A program made the position numbers and the translations under genes. Below, piece by piece: positions 25,459 to 33,930 of a stretch of 64,000 nt of DNA. The stretch is from CAZEAP01 sp964510315. GTDB taxonomy: Bacteria > Planctomycetota > Brocadiia > SM23-32. The DNA lies in contig CAZEAP010000019.1 of NCBI GenBank assembly GCA_964510315.1, positions 10,050 to 74,049 of the forward strand, written 5' to 3'. A model generated the notes under the pieces. The model did no database searches. It saw nothing but the letters and a program-made list of their open reading frames with translations, and had not been told where the DNA came from. Numbering within the stretch: position 1 is the first letter of the stretch; every line of letters begins with the position of its first letter.

Positions 25459-26988
25459 GTGGGCTCGATACGCGACAAACTGGGCCGGGGGCTGCAGGTG
25501 GGCCGCGGCCTGCTACGCGGTCTTTTGGGCGACGAGTCCCAGGGCTCGGTTGCTCAGAAAAGCGTCCGCGGCGGCGCCTGGGTCTTCGCGGGCAGAGGCT
25601 CCGCGCGCTTTCTGCACGTCGTCCAGACCGCCATCCTGGCCCGGCTGTTGGTGCCGGAAGATTTCGGTGTCATGCGTCTCGCCATGGTTGCTCTTGCAGC
25701 CGCCGGAGGCCTATCAAACTTCGGTATTAACCAGGCGCTCATTCAGCGTAAGCAGGTCTCTCGCCGGTCCCTGGACACGGCCTGGACAATGGACCTCCTC
25801 CGGTGCCTATTGATAGGTCTGGCCGTGTTTCTCGCGGCTGGCCCGGTAGCCCGCTTTTACGAGGAGCCTCAGCTCGCCTGGATTATAAGGCTGGTGTCGG
25901 TCAAGCTTTTGCTTCTGGGCTTCAGCAATAACTCCGGCATTGCGATGCTCCGACGGGAGTTGCAGTTTCGTAGGAAACAGATCTACGAAATCTGTATCAA
26001 TATATCTGCGGCAGTCCTCACCATCGGGCTTGCATTCTGGCTGCGGAGCGTCTGGGCCCTGGCCTGGGGACAGGTGCTGTACGGGGCGGGTGAGTTGGTG
26101 GGGTCATATATCGCGCATCCGTTCCGGCCTCGATTTCGCTTTTATCTCGATGAGGCACGCGACCTTTTCCGCTTCGGCAAGCACCTTTTCGTTGGCGGGA
26201 TATTGCGCTTCCTGCGTCGGTCTCTGGCCAGTTTGTTGCTTGGCAAACTGCTGGGCATGGAGGTGCTCGGTTATTACACCCTGGCTCGTTCCCTGGTCAT
26301 AACGCCTGTTTCGCTCGTTGTTCCCGTTTTCGGCAAAGTCCTTTATCCCGCCTTTTCGAGGATGCAAAAGCGGCTGGACGTGCTTCGCAGGGCCGTCGTG
26401 CGCGCGGTCGGGCTGGGCTCGCTCGCCATATGCCCTATGTTGGTCGGGATTGCCGCGACGGCGCGGCCGTTGGTTTCCTTGTTGTATGGTCAGGGCTATG
26501 CGCCGGTGGCGACGATAGCGGGTGCGTTCTGCATCGTTCAGTTCCTGCAGTTTGTGTCTCTGCCCGCCGGAGCCCTCCTCCAGGCGCGGGGCAAGCCGTA
26601 CTGGAACAATGTCGCGACCCTGCTGCGGTTGGTTGTGTTTGTGCCGTCTCTCTTCGTGCTCACGCCGCGGTATCAGGCCGTCGGCGTGGTGTGGGCGCTC
26701 GTGGTTGCCTCAGCAGTGGAGGCGGTTATCCTGCTTGCACTTGTTCACAGGGAAGTCGTTCTGCCCCTGGCACGGCTGGCCGATGCCGTGGCGCGCCCTG
26801 TGCTTTCCAGCCTACTTATGGGAGCCGCTGTATGGGAACTGAGCCATGTGCTCAGACTGCCGCCCACCATCGCTCTTTGCGTCTTGGTGACCACGGGAAT
26901 AGCTTTATACGTCTTTATGTCCGCTCTTCTTAACAAACCGGGCTGGAAAGATGCGGTGCGCAGCGTGTTACAGGCGGCGGAGGCATAA
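25459..26988 (+). CDS. Wzx-type oligosaccharide flippase
   Basis: 509 residues with about twelve to fourteen membrane helices. The N-terminal helix pair (GAWVFAGRGSARFLHVVQTAILARLL then VPEDFGVMRLAMV) and the middle FGKHLFVGGILRFLRRSLASLLLG, LLGMEVLGYYTLARSLVITP are characteristic of the polysaccharide transport/MOP family. It would flip the lipid-linked repeat unit to the periplasmic side for the ligase/polymerase at 23644. The GTG start has GGAG upstream. It is followed after 39 bp by a small open frame and a methyltransferase. Confidence 0.9.
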   Translation: MGSIRDKLGRGLQVGRGLLRGLLGDESQGSVAQKSVRGGAWVFAGRGSARFLHVVQTAILARLLVPEDFGVMRLAMVALAAAGGLSNFGINQALIQRKQVSRRSLDTAWTMDLLRCLLIGLAVFLAAGPVARFYEEPQLAWIIRLVSVKLLLLGFSNNSGIAMLRRELQFRRKQIYEICINISAAVLTIGLAFWLRSVWALAWGQVLYGAGELVGSYIAHPFRPRFRFYLDEARDLFRFGKHLFVGGILRFLRRSLASLLLGKLLGMEVLGYYTLARSLVITPVSLVVPVFGKVLYPAFSRMQKRLDVLRRAVVRAVGLGSLAICPMLVGIAATARPLVSLLYGQGYAPVATIAGAFCIVQFLQFVSLPAGALLQARGKPYWNNVATLLRLVVFVPSLFVLTPRYQAVGVVWALVVASAVEAVILLALVHREVVLPLARLADAVARPVLSSLLMGAAVWELSHVLRLPPTIALCVLVTTGIALYVFMSALLNKPGWKDAVRSVLQAAEA

Positions 26989-27027
26989 GAATGTTCTGGA
27001 GAATTCTCATAAGTCGGGGGGCTCACG

Positions 27028-27168
27028 ATGAATGCTGTGCGACTGATCAAAAGCATTCTGCAGAGCGCGCTGTCTCCCCGAGGACGCAGGCAGTTGTGGA
27101 AACGCCTAAAGGACGCGCCGGGAAACCTGCCGGCGGGCAAACACTCGCCGGCACAGAGCGCCCCATGA
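27028..27168 (+). CDS. Small basic protein, translationally coupled (hypothetical)
   Basis: A 46-codon frame (begins MNAVRLIKSILQSALS, then PRGRRQLWKRLKDAPG) with a GGGGGG ribosome-site-like run nine bases upstream. Its TGA overlaps the methyltransferase ATG as ATGA, the same coupling used across this cluster. The N-terminal half could form an amphipathic basic helix. No relatives recognised; it may be a leader that couples translation or the remnant of a longer gene. Confidence 0.4.
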   Translation: MNAVRLIKSILQSALSPRGRRQLWKRLKDAPGNLPAGKHSPAQSAP

Positions 27169-27941
27169 CGCATTCCACAAAAAATGACAATCCGGACCTC
27201 TACGAACAGGACGTACACTGGGACAGGGACTTCGGCCGGCATTTCTATGAGAAGAAGCGCATTTTCCAGGCGCTCATAGGGCCTGACGCTACCAGCGTAC
27301 TTGACGTTGGCTGCGGCGACGGCAAAATCACCAACGACCTTTGTCCGGGCAAGCCTGTCGTGGGGTGTGATCGAAGCATGGCCGCTTTGAAGCGTGTGAC
27401 TCGAGCGAAGGTGCAGGCTTCGTGCGATCGGCTCCCTTTTGCCGATCGCTCTTTTGACGTTGTGCTCTGCAGCGAGGTCTTAGAACATCTTCCCGCCGGG
27501 GTGTTTGACAGAACGATTGCCGAAATTTCCAGAATCGCTGACCACCACATCGTGCTGAGTGTTCCCAACCGAGAGACCCTGGCCACTCGACGGACGCGTT
27601 GCGCGTTTTGCGGAACGGTTTATAACGTAGACGGTCATTTGCGGTCTTTCGACAGCCCGCGCGAATTGACAGAGCCATTCCACGGGTTCAAGCCGACTTT
27701 TGTGGGCTTCTGTGGGGATGCGGACGGCCGTCCCCCTGGATGGCTTGTCCGTCTTGAGCATCGTGTGGTTGCAGATTGGCCGCAATCCGACATTGCCATG
27801 TGTCCCGGATGCGGTTCGAAGAGAATTGCACGTACCGACGGCCGGAGCTGGCTCCGTTGGCTTCTCGAACGCATCCGTTGGCGGTTACTCTCACAACCGG
27901 TGCAGCACTTGATGATTCTGAAACTGGAGCGAGAAACGTGA
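27165..27941 (+). CDS. SAM-dependent class I methyltransferase with Cys pairs
   Basis: 258 residues from the ATG at 27165. The SAM-binding core is clear: SVLDVGCGDGKITNDL (motif I), GCDRSMAAL, LPFADRSFDVVLCSEVLEHL (motif post-I/II). After the core come two Cys-x2-Cys pairs (CAFCGTVYN, MCPGCGSKRI), likely a small zinc site and a feature of some polysaccharide-cluster methyltransferases. It probably methylates a glycan or its precursor. Its stop overlaps the next glycosyltransferase start (GTGA), and its start overlaps the small frame upstream. Confidence 0.82.
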   Translation: MTHSTKNDNPDLYEQDVHWDRDFGRHFYEKKRIFQALIGPDATSVLDVGCGDGKITNDLCPGKPVVGCDRSMAALKRVTRAKVQASCDRLPFADRSFDVVLCSEVLEHLPAGVFDRTIAEISRIADHHIVLSVPNRETLATRRTRCAFCGTVYNVDGHLRSFDSPRELTEPFHGFKPTFVGFCGDADGRPPGWLVRLEHRVVADWPQSDIAMCPGCGSKRIARTDGRSWLRWLLERIRWRLLSQPVQHLMILKLERET

Positions 27942-28867
27942 CAGACCAGAGTGCGCCTTTTCCGGCCGTCTCCGTGATCGTCCCGGTGTACAACGCCGAC
28001 GACATGATCGGAGAGTGCATCGAGGCCCTGCTGGCGCAGGACTACCCGAAGGACCGCTACGAGATCATCATCGTGGACAACGACTCGACGGACGGCACGG
28101 CCGCGGTCATCAAGCGCTATCCGGTCAAGTACGTCCTGGAGGACGAGATCCATACCAGCTACGCCGCCCGCAACGCCGGCGCCCGGCACGCAAAAGGCGA
28201 GGCCCTGGCCTTCTGCGACGCCGACCAGATCGCCGGCCGCGCTTGGTTGCGTTCGGTGGGTCACCACTGGAAAGACTGCCGCTACGCGGCGTTCACTGGA
28301 CCTACACCCGTATTTGCGGTCAATGATTCGGTGGCGGCCCGCGTGTTTTCGGATGCGGAGTTTGGCGCGCCCGTCGGCGCTGAACTGCATTGCGTCCCGC
28401 ATGCCGGCACGTGCAACCTCATCGTTCGCGCCTCTCTGTTCTGGGAAGTCGGGGGATTTGATGGTTCAGTGCCGACCGGGGAGGACTACGCTTTTTGCCG
28501 CAGGCTTCGTGAAGCCACGGGGATCGATATCCTATTCGTCCCTCGCGCAATACAGTGGCACCGGTCCAGGGCTTCGCTGGCGGCGTACCTTAGACCCAAT
28601 TACCGTGGCGGTGTGCAAATGGAATTGCGGAGACGCGGCGTCGTGGATCTCGAGTACGCTTCTCTGTGTGAATCGCTGCGACGTGCCGTTTGGCGGACCC
28701 TTTTGGCCGTGCCCGTCTCCTGTTCGCAGTTTGCTCGGCGTCGTGACGAAGCTCTCTCGCTGCGGTTCGCCCGGCCGTACATGATCGCGATGTTGCGCTG
28801 GGCCGGGGTGGTGGGCAGGCTGTCGGCCCGGATTCTCGGCACCAGAGCTTTGCCAAGAGGATGGTAG
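27938..28867 (+). CDS. Glycosyltransferase family 2
   Basis: GTG start at 27938 within GTGA, with GGAG nine bases upstream; 309 residues. Core motifs: VSVIVPVYNADDMIGECIEA, VDNDSTDGT, ARNAGARHAKGEALAFCDAD (DxD-like CDAD), and TGEDYAFCRRLREATG for the acceptor side. The ending (LRWAGVVGRLSARILG) is weakly hydrophobic. It is one of several GT2 enzymes that build the repeat unit. Donor and linkage are unknown. Confidence 0.88.
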   Translation: MTDQSAPFPAVSVIVPVYNADDMIGECIEALLAQDYPKDRYEIIIVDNDSTDGTAAVIKRYPVKYVLEDEIHTSYAARNAGARHAKGEALAFCDADQIAGRAWLRSVGHHWKDCRYAAFTGPTPVFAVNDSVAARVFSDAEFGAPVGAELHCVPHAGTCNLIVRASLFWEVGGFDGSVPTGEDYAFCRRLREATGIDILFVPRAIQWHRSRASLAAYLRPNYRGGVQMELRRRGVVDLEYASLCESLRRAVWRTLLAVPVSCSQFARRRDEALSLRFARPYMIAMLRWAGVVGRLSARILGTRALPRGW

Positions 28868-28913
28868 GCAAACCAAGAGGCAATAGAGTTTCACACGTTT
28901 CTCGGTTGCGGAA

Positions 28914-29831
28914 ATGCTTATGAATAGCAGGGCAGACGACAGCACTGCTGAGACAAAGGGAGCACCCCTGTTTGTGCGGGGCATCATGCCCCGAAGTGGC
29001 ACGAATTTTCTCGGCGATGTGACCAAATTGCACCCGGCCCTTGCAGCGTACCCGAATGACATATTCGAATTCCCCCATTTCAGGTACTCCTCGTTGCTAC
29101 TCGAATATGTCGACGCCATAGACAGTGCTCCGAAGGCACGGCAGTTTGACAAAGGCAGATTCATGCACTACCTCGGCCAAGCATGGTTGCGGTATTTTTC
29201 CGACTACACGGATAAGGGAAAGCGAATTCTGCTAAAAGAGCCGTCAGTTACCGAGATCGACACCGTGTTCGACTTTTTTCCGTACGCGTACGTCTTGATC
29301 ATAACCCGCGATGGCAGGGATCTCATTACCAGTGCCCTAAACGCAGACTGGATCGTGGCGGACCGCGCCCCCTATTCCTGGAAGGACCCCCGCTCCTGGC
29401 TTCGTTACGTAACAGAAAAATCTGACTTCCAGATTCTGTGCCAGCAATACGCGGGTGCTGCCGATACTATCGTCCGATTCGAGAATTCCGCGAGCCATAC
29501 GAAACACCGAGACCAGATAATGCGTGTCAGTTACGAGGATCTGTTCCGGAACACTGAACCTGTTGTTCGGGCAATACTCGACTGGGCCGGATTGCCATGC
29601 GCCGAATACGACTGGGAAGCCCTGAAGCAACTTCCTGTCAGAGGGTCCTCTTTCCTGCGGGGCGACGACGGGGAGATGGATTTCGGAGAGGGCGTGCAAA
29701 AGAGCGGTAGTTTCAACCCAATCGGCCGTTGGGCGGGATGGAGCCCGAAGCAACGGCGACTATTCGAGCGCATTACTGGTCCGTCGATGAGAGCCTTGGG
29801 TTACGACTATGATTGGGCTGCTGTGCGATGA
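28914..29831 (+). CDS. PAPS-dependent sulfotransferase
   Basis: 305 residues. The 5'-phosphosulfate loop is PRSGTNFLGDV near residue 26 and the 3'-phosphate site is IITRDGRDLITSALN; RVSYEDLFRNTEPVVRAILDWAG is the usual sulfotransferase C-terminal helix pair. It transfers sulfate from PAPS to an acceptor, here most likely the polysaccharide, and complements the PAPS synthase and CysQ at 20.4-23 kb. The start is ATG at 28914 or 28920. The base composition is clearly lower in G+C than the EPS core, consistent with exchange of this module. Its stop overlaps the next gene (ATGA). Confidence 0.85.
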   Translation: MLMNSRADDSTAETKGAPLFVRGIMPRSGTNFLGDVTKLHPALAAYPNDIFEFPHFRYSSLLLEYVDAIDSAPKARQFDKGRFMHYLGQAWLRYFSDYTDKGKRILLKEPSVTEIDTVFDFFPYAYVLIITRDGRDLITSALNADWIVADRAPYSWKDPRSWLRYVTEKSDFQILCQQYAGAADTIVRFENSASHTKHRDQIMRVSYEDLFRNTEPVVRAILDWAGLPCAEYDWEALKQLPVRGSSFLRGDDGEMDFGEGVQKSGSFNPIGRWAGWSPKQRRLFERITGPSMRALGYDYDWAAVR

Positions 29832-30739
29832 CCCGACCCGACTGTCCATCACCGATGGTAAGCGCCGTCATACCTACATATAACTACGGGCAATACGTCT
29901 GTGAAGCCGTGGAGAGCGCCCTCAACCAGACCTACCGGAACATGGAAGTCATCGTGGTGGATGACGGGTCCACCGACGATACAAGGGAGCGGTTGGCGCC
30001 CTACATGGACAGCATCCGCTACATCTACCAGGAGAACCAGGGCCTCAGCGCCGCCCGCAATACCGGCATTCGTGCGGCGAGCGGGGAATGGATCGCCCTG
30101 CTGGACTCGGACGATACCTGGACTCCGCGAAAAACTGAGGCGCAGTTGCGTGCGGCGGAGCAGAACGGCTGGGACGCCGTCGCCGCGATGCACGGCGGCT
30201 ATCGCGAGGCGGTCAGGACTCTGAGCTTCGAGGACACGTTTTTCGTCTCCCCCGCTTTCGGCTCGTCAGGCCTGGTTCGCGCCGATTGCTTCGAGCGGAC
30301 GGGACTGTTCGACGAAGAACTCCGTAGCGTGGAGGACCGGGATATGATGCTGCGGCTGGGGCGGCGGTATCGCATCGGCGTGGTGTACGGCGACTACGTC
30401 CGCCTGCGCACCCACGACGGCCAAATGAGCAAGAACGCTCTGCGGATGAAACGGAATTTCCAGGCGGTGTTGCGCAAGGCGTTTGCCGACAACCCGGAGT
30501 TGCCCTGGCACTTCAAGCTGCGCACGCTGAGCTACCTGCACCTGGACGCCGCGCTGGAGTATCGCAAGGGGCGGCGGTGGTCCGCGCTGGCCGAGCTGGC
30601 GAAGTCCGTGGCGCTCTGGCCCCTGCCGCTCGGCCGGGTGTGTCGGAAGTCGCTCCTCCGGGCCCGCCTGGCGGCCTGCCTGCTTGCAGGGGTGGGCGGC
30701 AGTAGCAACGCCGAAAAGGCGAAGGAGGGGTCGCCATGA
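29828..30739 (+). CDS. Glycosyltransferase family 2
   Basis: 303 residues from the ATG in the ATGA overlap at 29828. Motifs: VSAVIPTYNYGQYVCEAVES, VVDDGSTDDTRERL, LSAARNTGIRAASGEWIALLDSDD (DSD metal site) and VEDRDMMLRLGRRY. A typical soluble inverting GT2 of the rhamnosyl/galactosyl-like kind. Its own stop overlaps the following small frame by ATGA, so it is embedded in the coupled chain of genes. Confidence 0.9.
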   Translation: MTRPDCPSPMVSAVIPTYNYGQYVCEAVESALNQTYRNMEVIVVDDGSTDDTRERLAPYMDSIRYIYQENQGLSAARNTGIRAASGEWIALLDSDDTWTPRKTEAQLRAAEQNGWDAVAAMHGGYREAVRTLSFEDTFFVSPAFGSSGLVRADCFERTGLFDEELRSVEDRDMMLRLGRRYRIGVVYGDYVRLRTHDGQMSKNALRMKRNFQAVLRKAFADNPELPWHFKLRTLSYLHLDAALEYRKGRRWSALAELAKSVALWPLPLGRVCRKSLLRARLAACLLAGVGGSSNAEKAKEGSP

Positions 30740-30981
30740 GACCGTGGAATGTAGCGGGTAGATTGTGGGCTTTCTGGTCCACGTTCTCGCGTCTAGGTGA
30801 GGAAGCGAAGGAGGTCTATGATGTCTCCAAGTGGCAGAATAGATGGACATCACCTTATGTAGTCTGGATTGCACGCTGTCCTACACCCCAATCCCGGGAG
30901 CAAGACATCGCCCAGAAGAAAACAGAGCGGTCTGCCGGGGGCTCTTTGCCGAATCGTAGGGAGGAAACACTCCATGACTGA
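30736..30981 (+). pseudogene. N-terminal remnant of an ATP-grasp gene
   Basis: An 81-codon frame starting in an ATGA overlap. Its FSRLGEEAKEVYDVSKW matches LSRLGHEASERHGVSSW in the N-terminus of the full-length ATP-grasp protein at 33931 at 10 of 17 positions, at a similar distance from the start. After about residue 35 the similarity ends and the sequence looks non-coding (PTPQSREQDIAQKK). It is best read as the surviving first part of a lost paralogue; a short functional peptide is less likely. Its end overlaps the next gene by 8 bp. Confidence 0.5.
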
Positions 30982-32614
30982 TCCACGACTTGCGGTCATC
31001 ACAATCGATGGCGGAACGTGGGATGTCTTCGATCGTTACGAACATGTCATGCCCACACTCAGCGGGCTCCGGCAGTCCTGCGCGTCAGGAGTTCTGATGT
31101 CTACCTGGCCGCCGATAACAGCACCGGCCTGGTCCACGTTTTTGACCGGCGTGGGACCGGGCAGGCACGGATGCTATTTCTTTACTACTTTTGAAGAAGG
31201 GAAGCTGCGCGTCCTGAATTCGAAGAGTATTCAGGTTCCGACAATCTACGAGATGCTCTCGGCTTTGAGTCGGCGCGTCGTATCGCTGAACGTGCCCATG
31301 ACCTATCCTCCACGCCCCGTGAACGGCGTGGTATTGGGCGGCATGTTAACGCCTAAGGGAGCGACGGACAACATATATCCGGAGGACTGTCGCCCACTCT
31401 TTGCAGACTACGAGGACCTGCTCAAGAAGGAGCGCAAGTATATCCGTATCGCGCCCTGGACTCCCTCGTCCGGGCTCTATCCACGTTGGCGCCGCAACTT
31501 CGTGGATACGGCTACACATGCAGTCCGAACGCGCGGGGCATTGTTTGCTCGTCTGATGCGCCGACTTGACTGGGACCTTTTTGTGGTTCACTTTCACTCT
31601 ACGGACCGTGTTCAGCATCAGTGCTGGATGACCATAGAAGGGACAGGTGAGGAAAAATGGCGCGCAAGCGAGGAACTTTTGTTGGAAGAATTCTATGGAG
31701 AGTTGGACAATCAGTTGAGACTACTACTTGATGTGCTGGACGATGATGTCGACACGATTATCGTCTCGGACCACGGGTTTGGGCGGGGTTACGACAGCGA
31801 GCTTGTGGAATTTTTCGTCAATTCGTGGCTGGCTGACCATGGATACGTGACTCTGCGTGACTCTGGCGCCGACACCGTTTCACCGGAGCGGAGCCGGGTG
31901 TACCGTGCGGCTAGGTGGGCGGCACGCAGGCTCCTGCCACCTGCAGCACGTAGGTGGTTGCGCACCGCGGTAAAGGGCGAATCCGGGGACCCCCACGAGC
32001 AAATCGATTGGCAGAATTCCTGTGCTTTCGCGGCGGTGAATGGGTTCACGGCCGCGCCAAACGGGTTCATATACCCCGCGCGGAGTTCACAGCAGAGCAA
32101 TATAGAAGGGAGGCTGCGCGAGCAGCTTTTGGAGATCAAAGAGCCTTACGAGGGCCGAGACGTTTTCGAGATGATAGGGACATGCCGCGAATTGTATGGT
32201 GAGGATGCTGCTGAGCCGAGACCGGCGTTGGGTTTCGAGACTATCTTTCCCTGCTTTGTCCGTGGAGATTTCGTGGTGCCGGAGCCCGGCAGGTACTTCC
32301 GCAAAGGTGCGGGGCGCTGCATCGAAGGGCACCATAGACCCGAAGGTATCTACCTCGCTTCTGGACGTGCATTTCAGGGCTTGGCCAAAGACAAAATAGA
32401 CATGCGAGACGTTGCACCTTCCGTCTTGCGGGCGATGGGCGTGCAGCCTCCGGAAAAGATGGAAGGCCGTTCGTTTACTACCGGGTCCGAAAGCGAAGAG
32501 TTGAGCGAGATTCCGGAGCCTCTCCGCCAGGAGCCAAAAGGTGCGCGACGGCGGGACGTCCGGGAGAACGAAAGCGTACGGCGTAGATTGAGAGATCTGG
32601 GCTACATTTCATGA
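30974..32614 (+). CDS. Alkaline-phosphatase-superfamily protein (type I phosphodiesterase-like)
   Basis: 546 residues, ATG ten bases after GGGAGG. The N-terminus RLAVITIDGGTWDVFDRY carries the first metal Asp. Thr/Ser nucleophile candidates lie in PPITAPAWSTFLTG. DTIIVSDHGFG supplies the Asp-His pair and VVHFHSTDRVQH another metal ligand. The GRDVFEMIG and GHHRPEGIYLASG segments match the family of AlkP-like enzymes in polysaccharide clusters. It probably hydrolyses or transfers a phospho- or sulfo-diester, for example moving a phospho-group to a sugar. The end (VRRRLRDLGYIS) is typical of the family. Low G+C compared with the EPS core. Confidence 0.82.
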   Translation: MTDPRLAVITIDGGTWDVFDRYEHVMPTLSGLRQSCASGVLMSTWPPITAPAWSTFLTGVGPGRHGCYFFTTFEEGKLRVLNSKSIQVPTIYEMLSALSRRVVSLNVPMTYPPRPVNGVVLGGMLTPKGATDNIYPEDCRPLFADYEDLLKKERKYIRIAPWTPSSGLYPRWRRNFVDTATHAVRTRGALFARLMRRLDWDLFVVHFHSTDRVQHQCWMTIEGTGEEKWRASEELLLEEFYGELDNQLRLLLDVLDDDVDTIIVSDHGFGRGYDSELVEFFVNSWLADHGYVTLRDSGADTVSPERSRVYRAARWAARRLLPPAARRWLRTAVKGESGDPHEQIDWQNSCAFAAVNGFTAAPNGFIYPARSSQQSNIEGRLREQLLEIKEPYEGRDVFEMIGTCRELYGEDAAEPRPALGFETIFPCFVRGDFVVPEPGRYFRKGAGRCIEGHHRPEGIYLASGRAFQGLAKDKIDMRDVAPSVLRAMGVQPPEKMEGRSFTTGSESEELSEIPEPLRQEPKGARRRDVRENESVRRRLRDLGYIS

Positions 32615-32706
32615 TACACACGAGCGCCGGGCGAGAAACGACAGCTCACGGCAGTTCCGGCTGTTGGGCATTCAGGACAGTCACCGGTGCCAGGGCCTTG
32701 GAGAAG

Positions 32707-32764
32707 CAAAAAAGACACCGAAGACATTAAGCGAAAACTGCGAGATCTTGATTATATGGGGTAG
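32707..32764 (+). pseudogene. C-terminal scar of a second AlkP-family gene
   Basis: Within the gap 32615-32863, one frame reads SKKDTEDIKRKLRDLDYMG and then stops. This matches the terminal ESVRRRLRDLGYIS of the neighbouring phosphodiesterase-like gene. No coherent coding sequence precedes it, so it looks like the end of a deleted paralogue. Confidence 0.4.
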
Positions 32765-32774
32765 AGAAATCACT

Positions 32775-32855
32775 ATGTCGGGCAGGGCGTTTCCATTGAG
32801 CGATATCTCAGAGACTGTCGGTGAGCATTGTCCGTGTGGAATTAAGTGCTGGTAG
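32775..32855 (+). CDS. Very small Cys-rich frame (hypothetical)
   Basis: A 26-codon frame from ATG at 32775, ending GEHCPCGIKCW. Only a weak AGAGA precedes it. The three clustered Cys at the C-terminus are unusual, but there is no maturation enzyme next to it and it could be chance. Confidence 0.15.
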   Translation: MSGRAFPLSDISETVGEHCPCGIKCW

Positions 32856-32863
32856 GAGTTCGT

Positions 32864-33901
32864 ATGGCCATATCCACTACCAAGGCCGGCCCACAGCGAC
32901 ATCGTGCGCCGCTCGTGAGTGTAATTATACCAACACATAATAGATCTGATCTAGTTGCAGATGCCATCGATAGTGTTCTTGAACAGGGGTACAATTCAAT
33001 AGAGATTATCGTGATAGACGATGGCTCCACAGACAACACGGAACAAGTAGTGTCCGCCTTTGGAGGGCGAGTTCGTTACGTATTCCAACAGAATCGTGGG
33101 CCAGCTGCTGCACGAAATGCTGGCATTGAATGCGCCAACGGTGAATTCGTGGCACTTCTGGATTCTGACGATTATTGGCTGGCGGGGAAGCTCACGAAAC
33201 AGATGACCGTTTTCGAGAAAGAACCGTCTCTCGATCTGGTGTTCGGTCTGGAGCGCGCTGTGGATAAGGCGGGCAATCCATTGGGGGTTCCGCCGCCAAG
33301 AGCCCGAGAATGGCGCCTTCGCCGGTTGCCCGTGCGCTTCCCCGCCTACGCATGCGAGGGAGATCTGGTCAAAGGTCTTATCAGTTGCGCACACGTTATC
33401 GGTCATGGCAGCGTCGTTCTGCGGCGATCGAGTGTCCAAGCGATCGGTGGCTACGACGAGCACTTACAGATATGTGAGGACTTTGACCTATGGTTACGTT
33501 TTGCTCTGGCGGGAAGATCTCTCGGCTTTGTTGACGACGTGGTATACTGCACACGTCGGCATGGTCCCCAGTTGACTGCTCAGCCAGTTGCTCTGCTGAA
33601 CGCCCGGATCCACGTTATCTTAAAGGCACTCGGCGACGAACGATTCCCGGACTCCGCCAAAGGTCAGGCTGATTACACGATTGCCGGACACTGCAAAACC
33701 GTTGGCGACTATCTTTTTGCACGCGGGAGGACTCGCGACGCGCGTGGCTGGTACCTGCGAGCGATGAAGCATTGCTGGCGCTTGGGGCAATGTGCCGCTT
33801 GGTTATGCACTCTTCTCGGAAGGTTTGGCAGGATTGCCGTCGCTTACCTCAACCGCGGCAGTGATATTTTCCGGACCGACAGATACAGGCAGACCGAATG
33901 A
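32864..33901 (+). CDS. Glycosyltransferase family 2
   Basis: ATG at 32864 six bases after AGGAG; 345 residues. Motifs: VSVIIPTHNRSDLVADAIDS, VIDDGSTDNTEQV, GPAAARNAGIECANGEFVALLDSDD and ICEDFDLWLRFALAGR. The C-terminal 90 residues are helical and basic and may bind membrane. Codon use and composition are more A+T-rich than the EPS core, so this gene was probably acquired separately. An ATP-grasp gene follows after 29 bp. Confidence 0.88.
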   Translation: MAISTTKAGPQRHRAPLVSVIIPTHNRSDLVADAIDSVLEQGYNSIEIIVIDDGSTDNTEQVVSAFGGRVRYVFQQNRGPAAARNAGIECANGEFVALLDSDDYWLAGKLTKQMTVFEKEPSLDLVFGLERAVDKAGNPLGVPPPRAREWRLRRLPVRFPAYACEGDLVKGLISCAHVIGHGSVVLRRSSVQAIGGYDEHLQICEDFDLWLRFALAGRSLGFVDDVVYCTRRHGPQLTAQPVALLNARIHVILKALGDERFPDSAKGQADYTIAGHCKTVGDYLFARGRTRDARGWYLRAMKHCWRLGQCAAWLCTLLGRFGRIAVAYLNRGSDIFRTDRYRQTE

Positions 33902-33930
33902 AGCGGAGATAAGAATTGGGAGGGTTCTAA

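Noticed and set aside
32664..32855. 63-codon frame between the phosphodiesterase-like gene and the GT2
   Set aside because: The first part is out of frame with a recognisable gene remnant; only its last 26 codons were kept, at low confidence.
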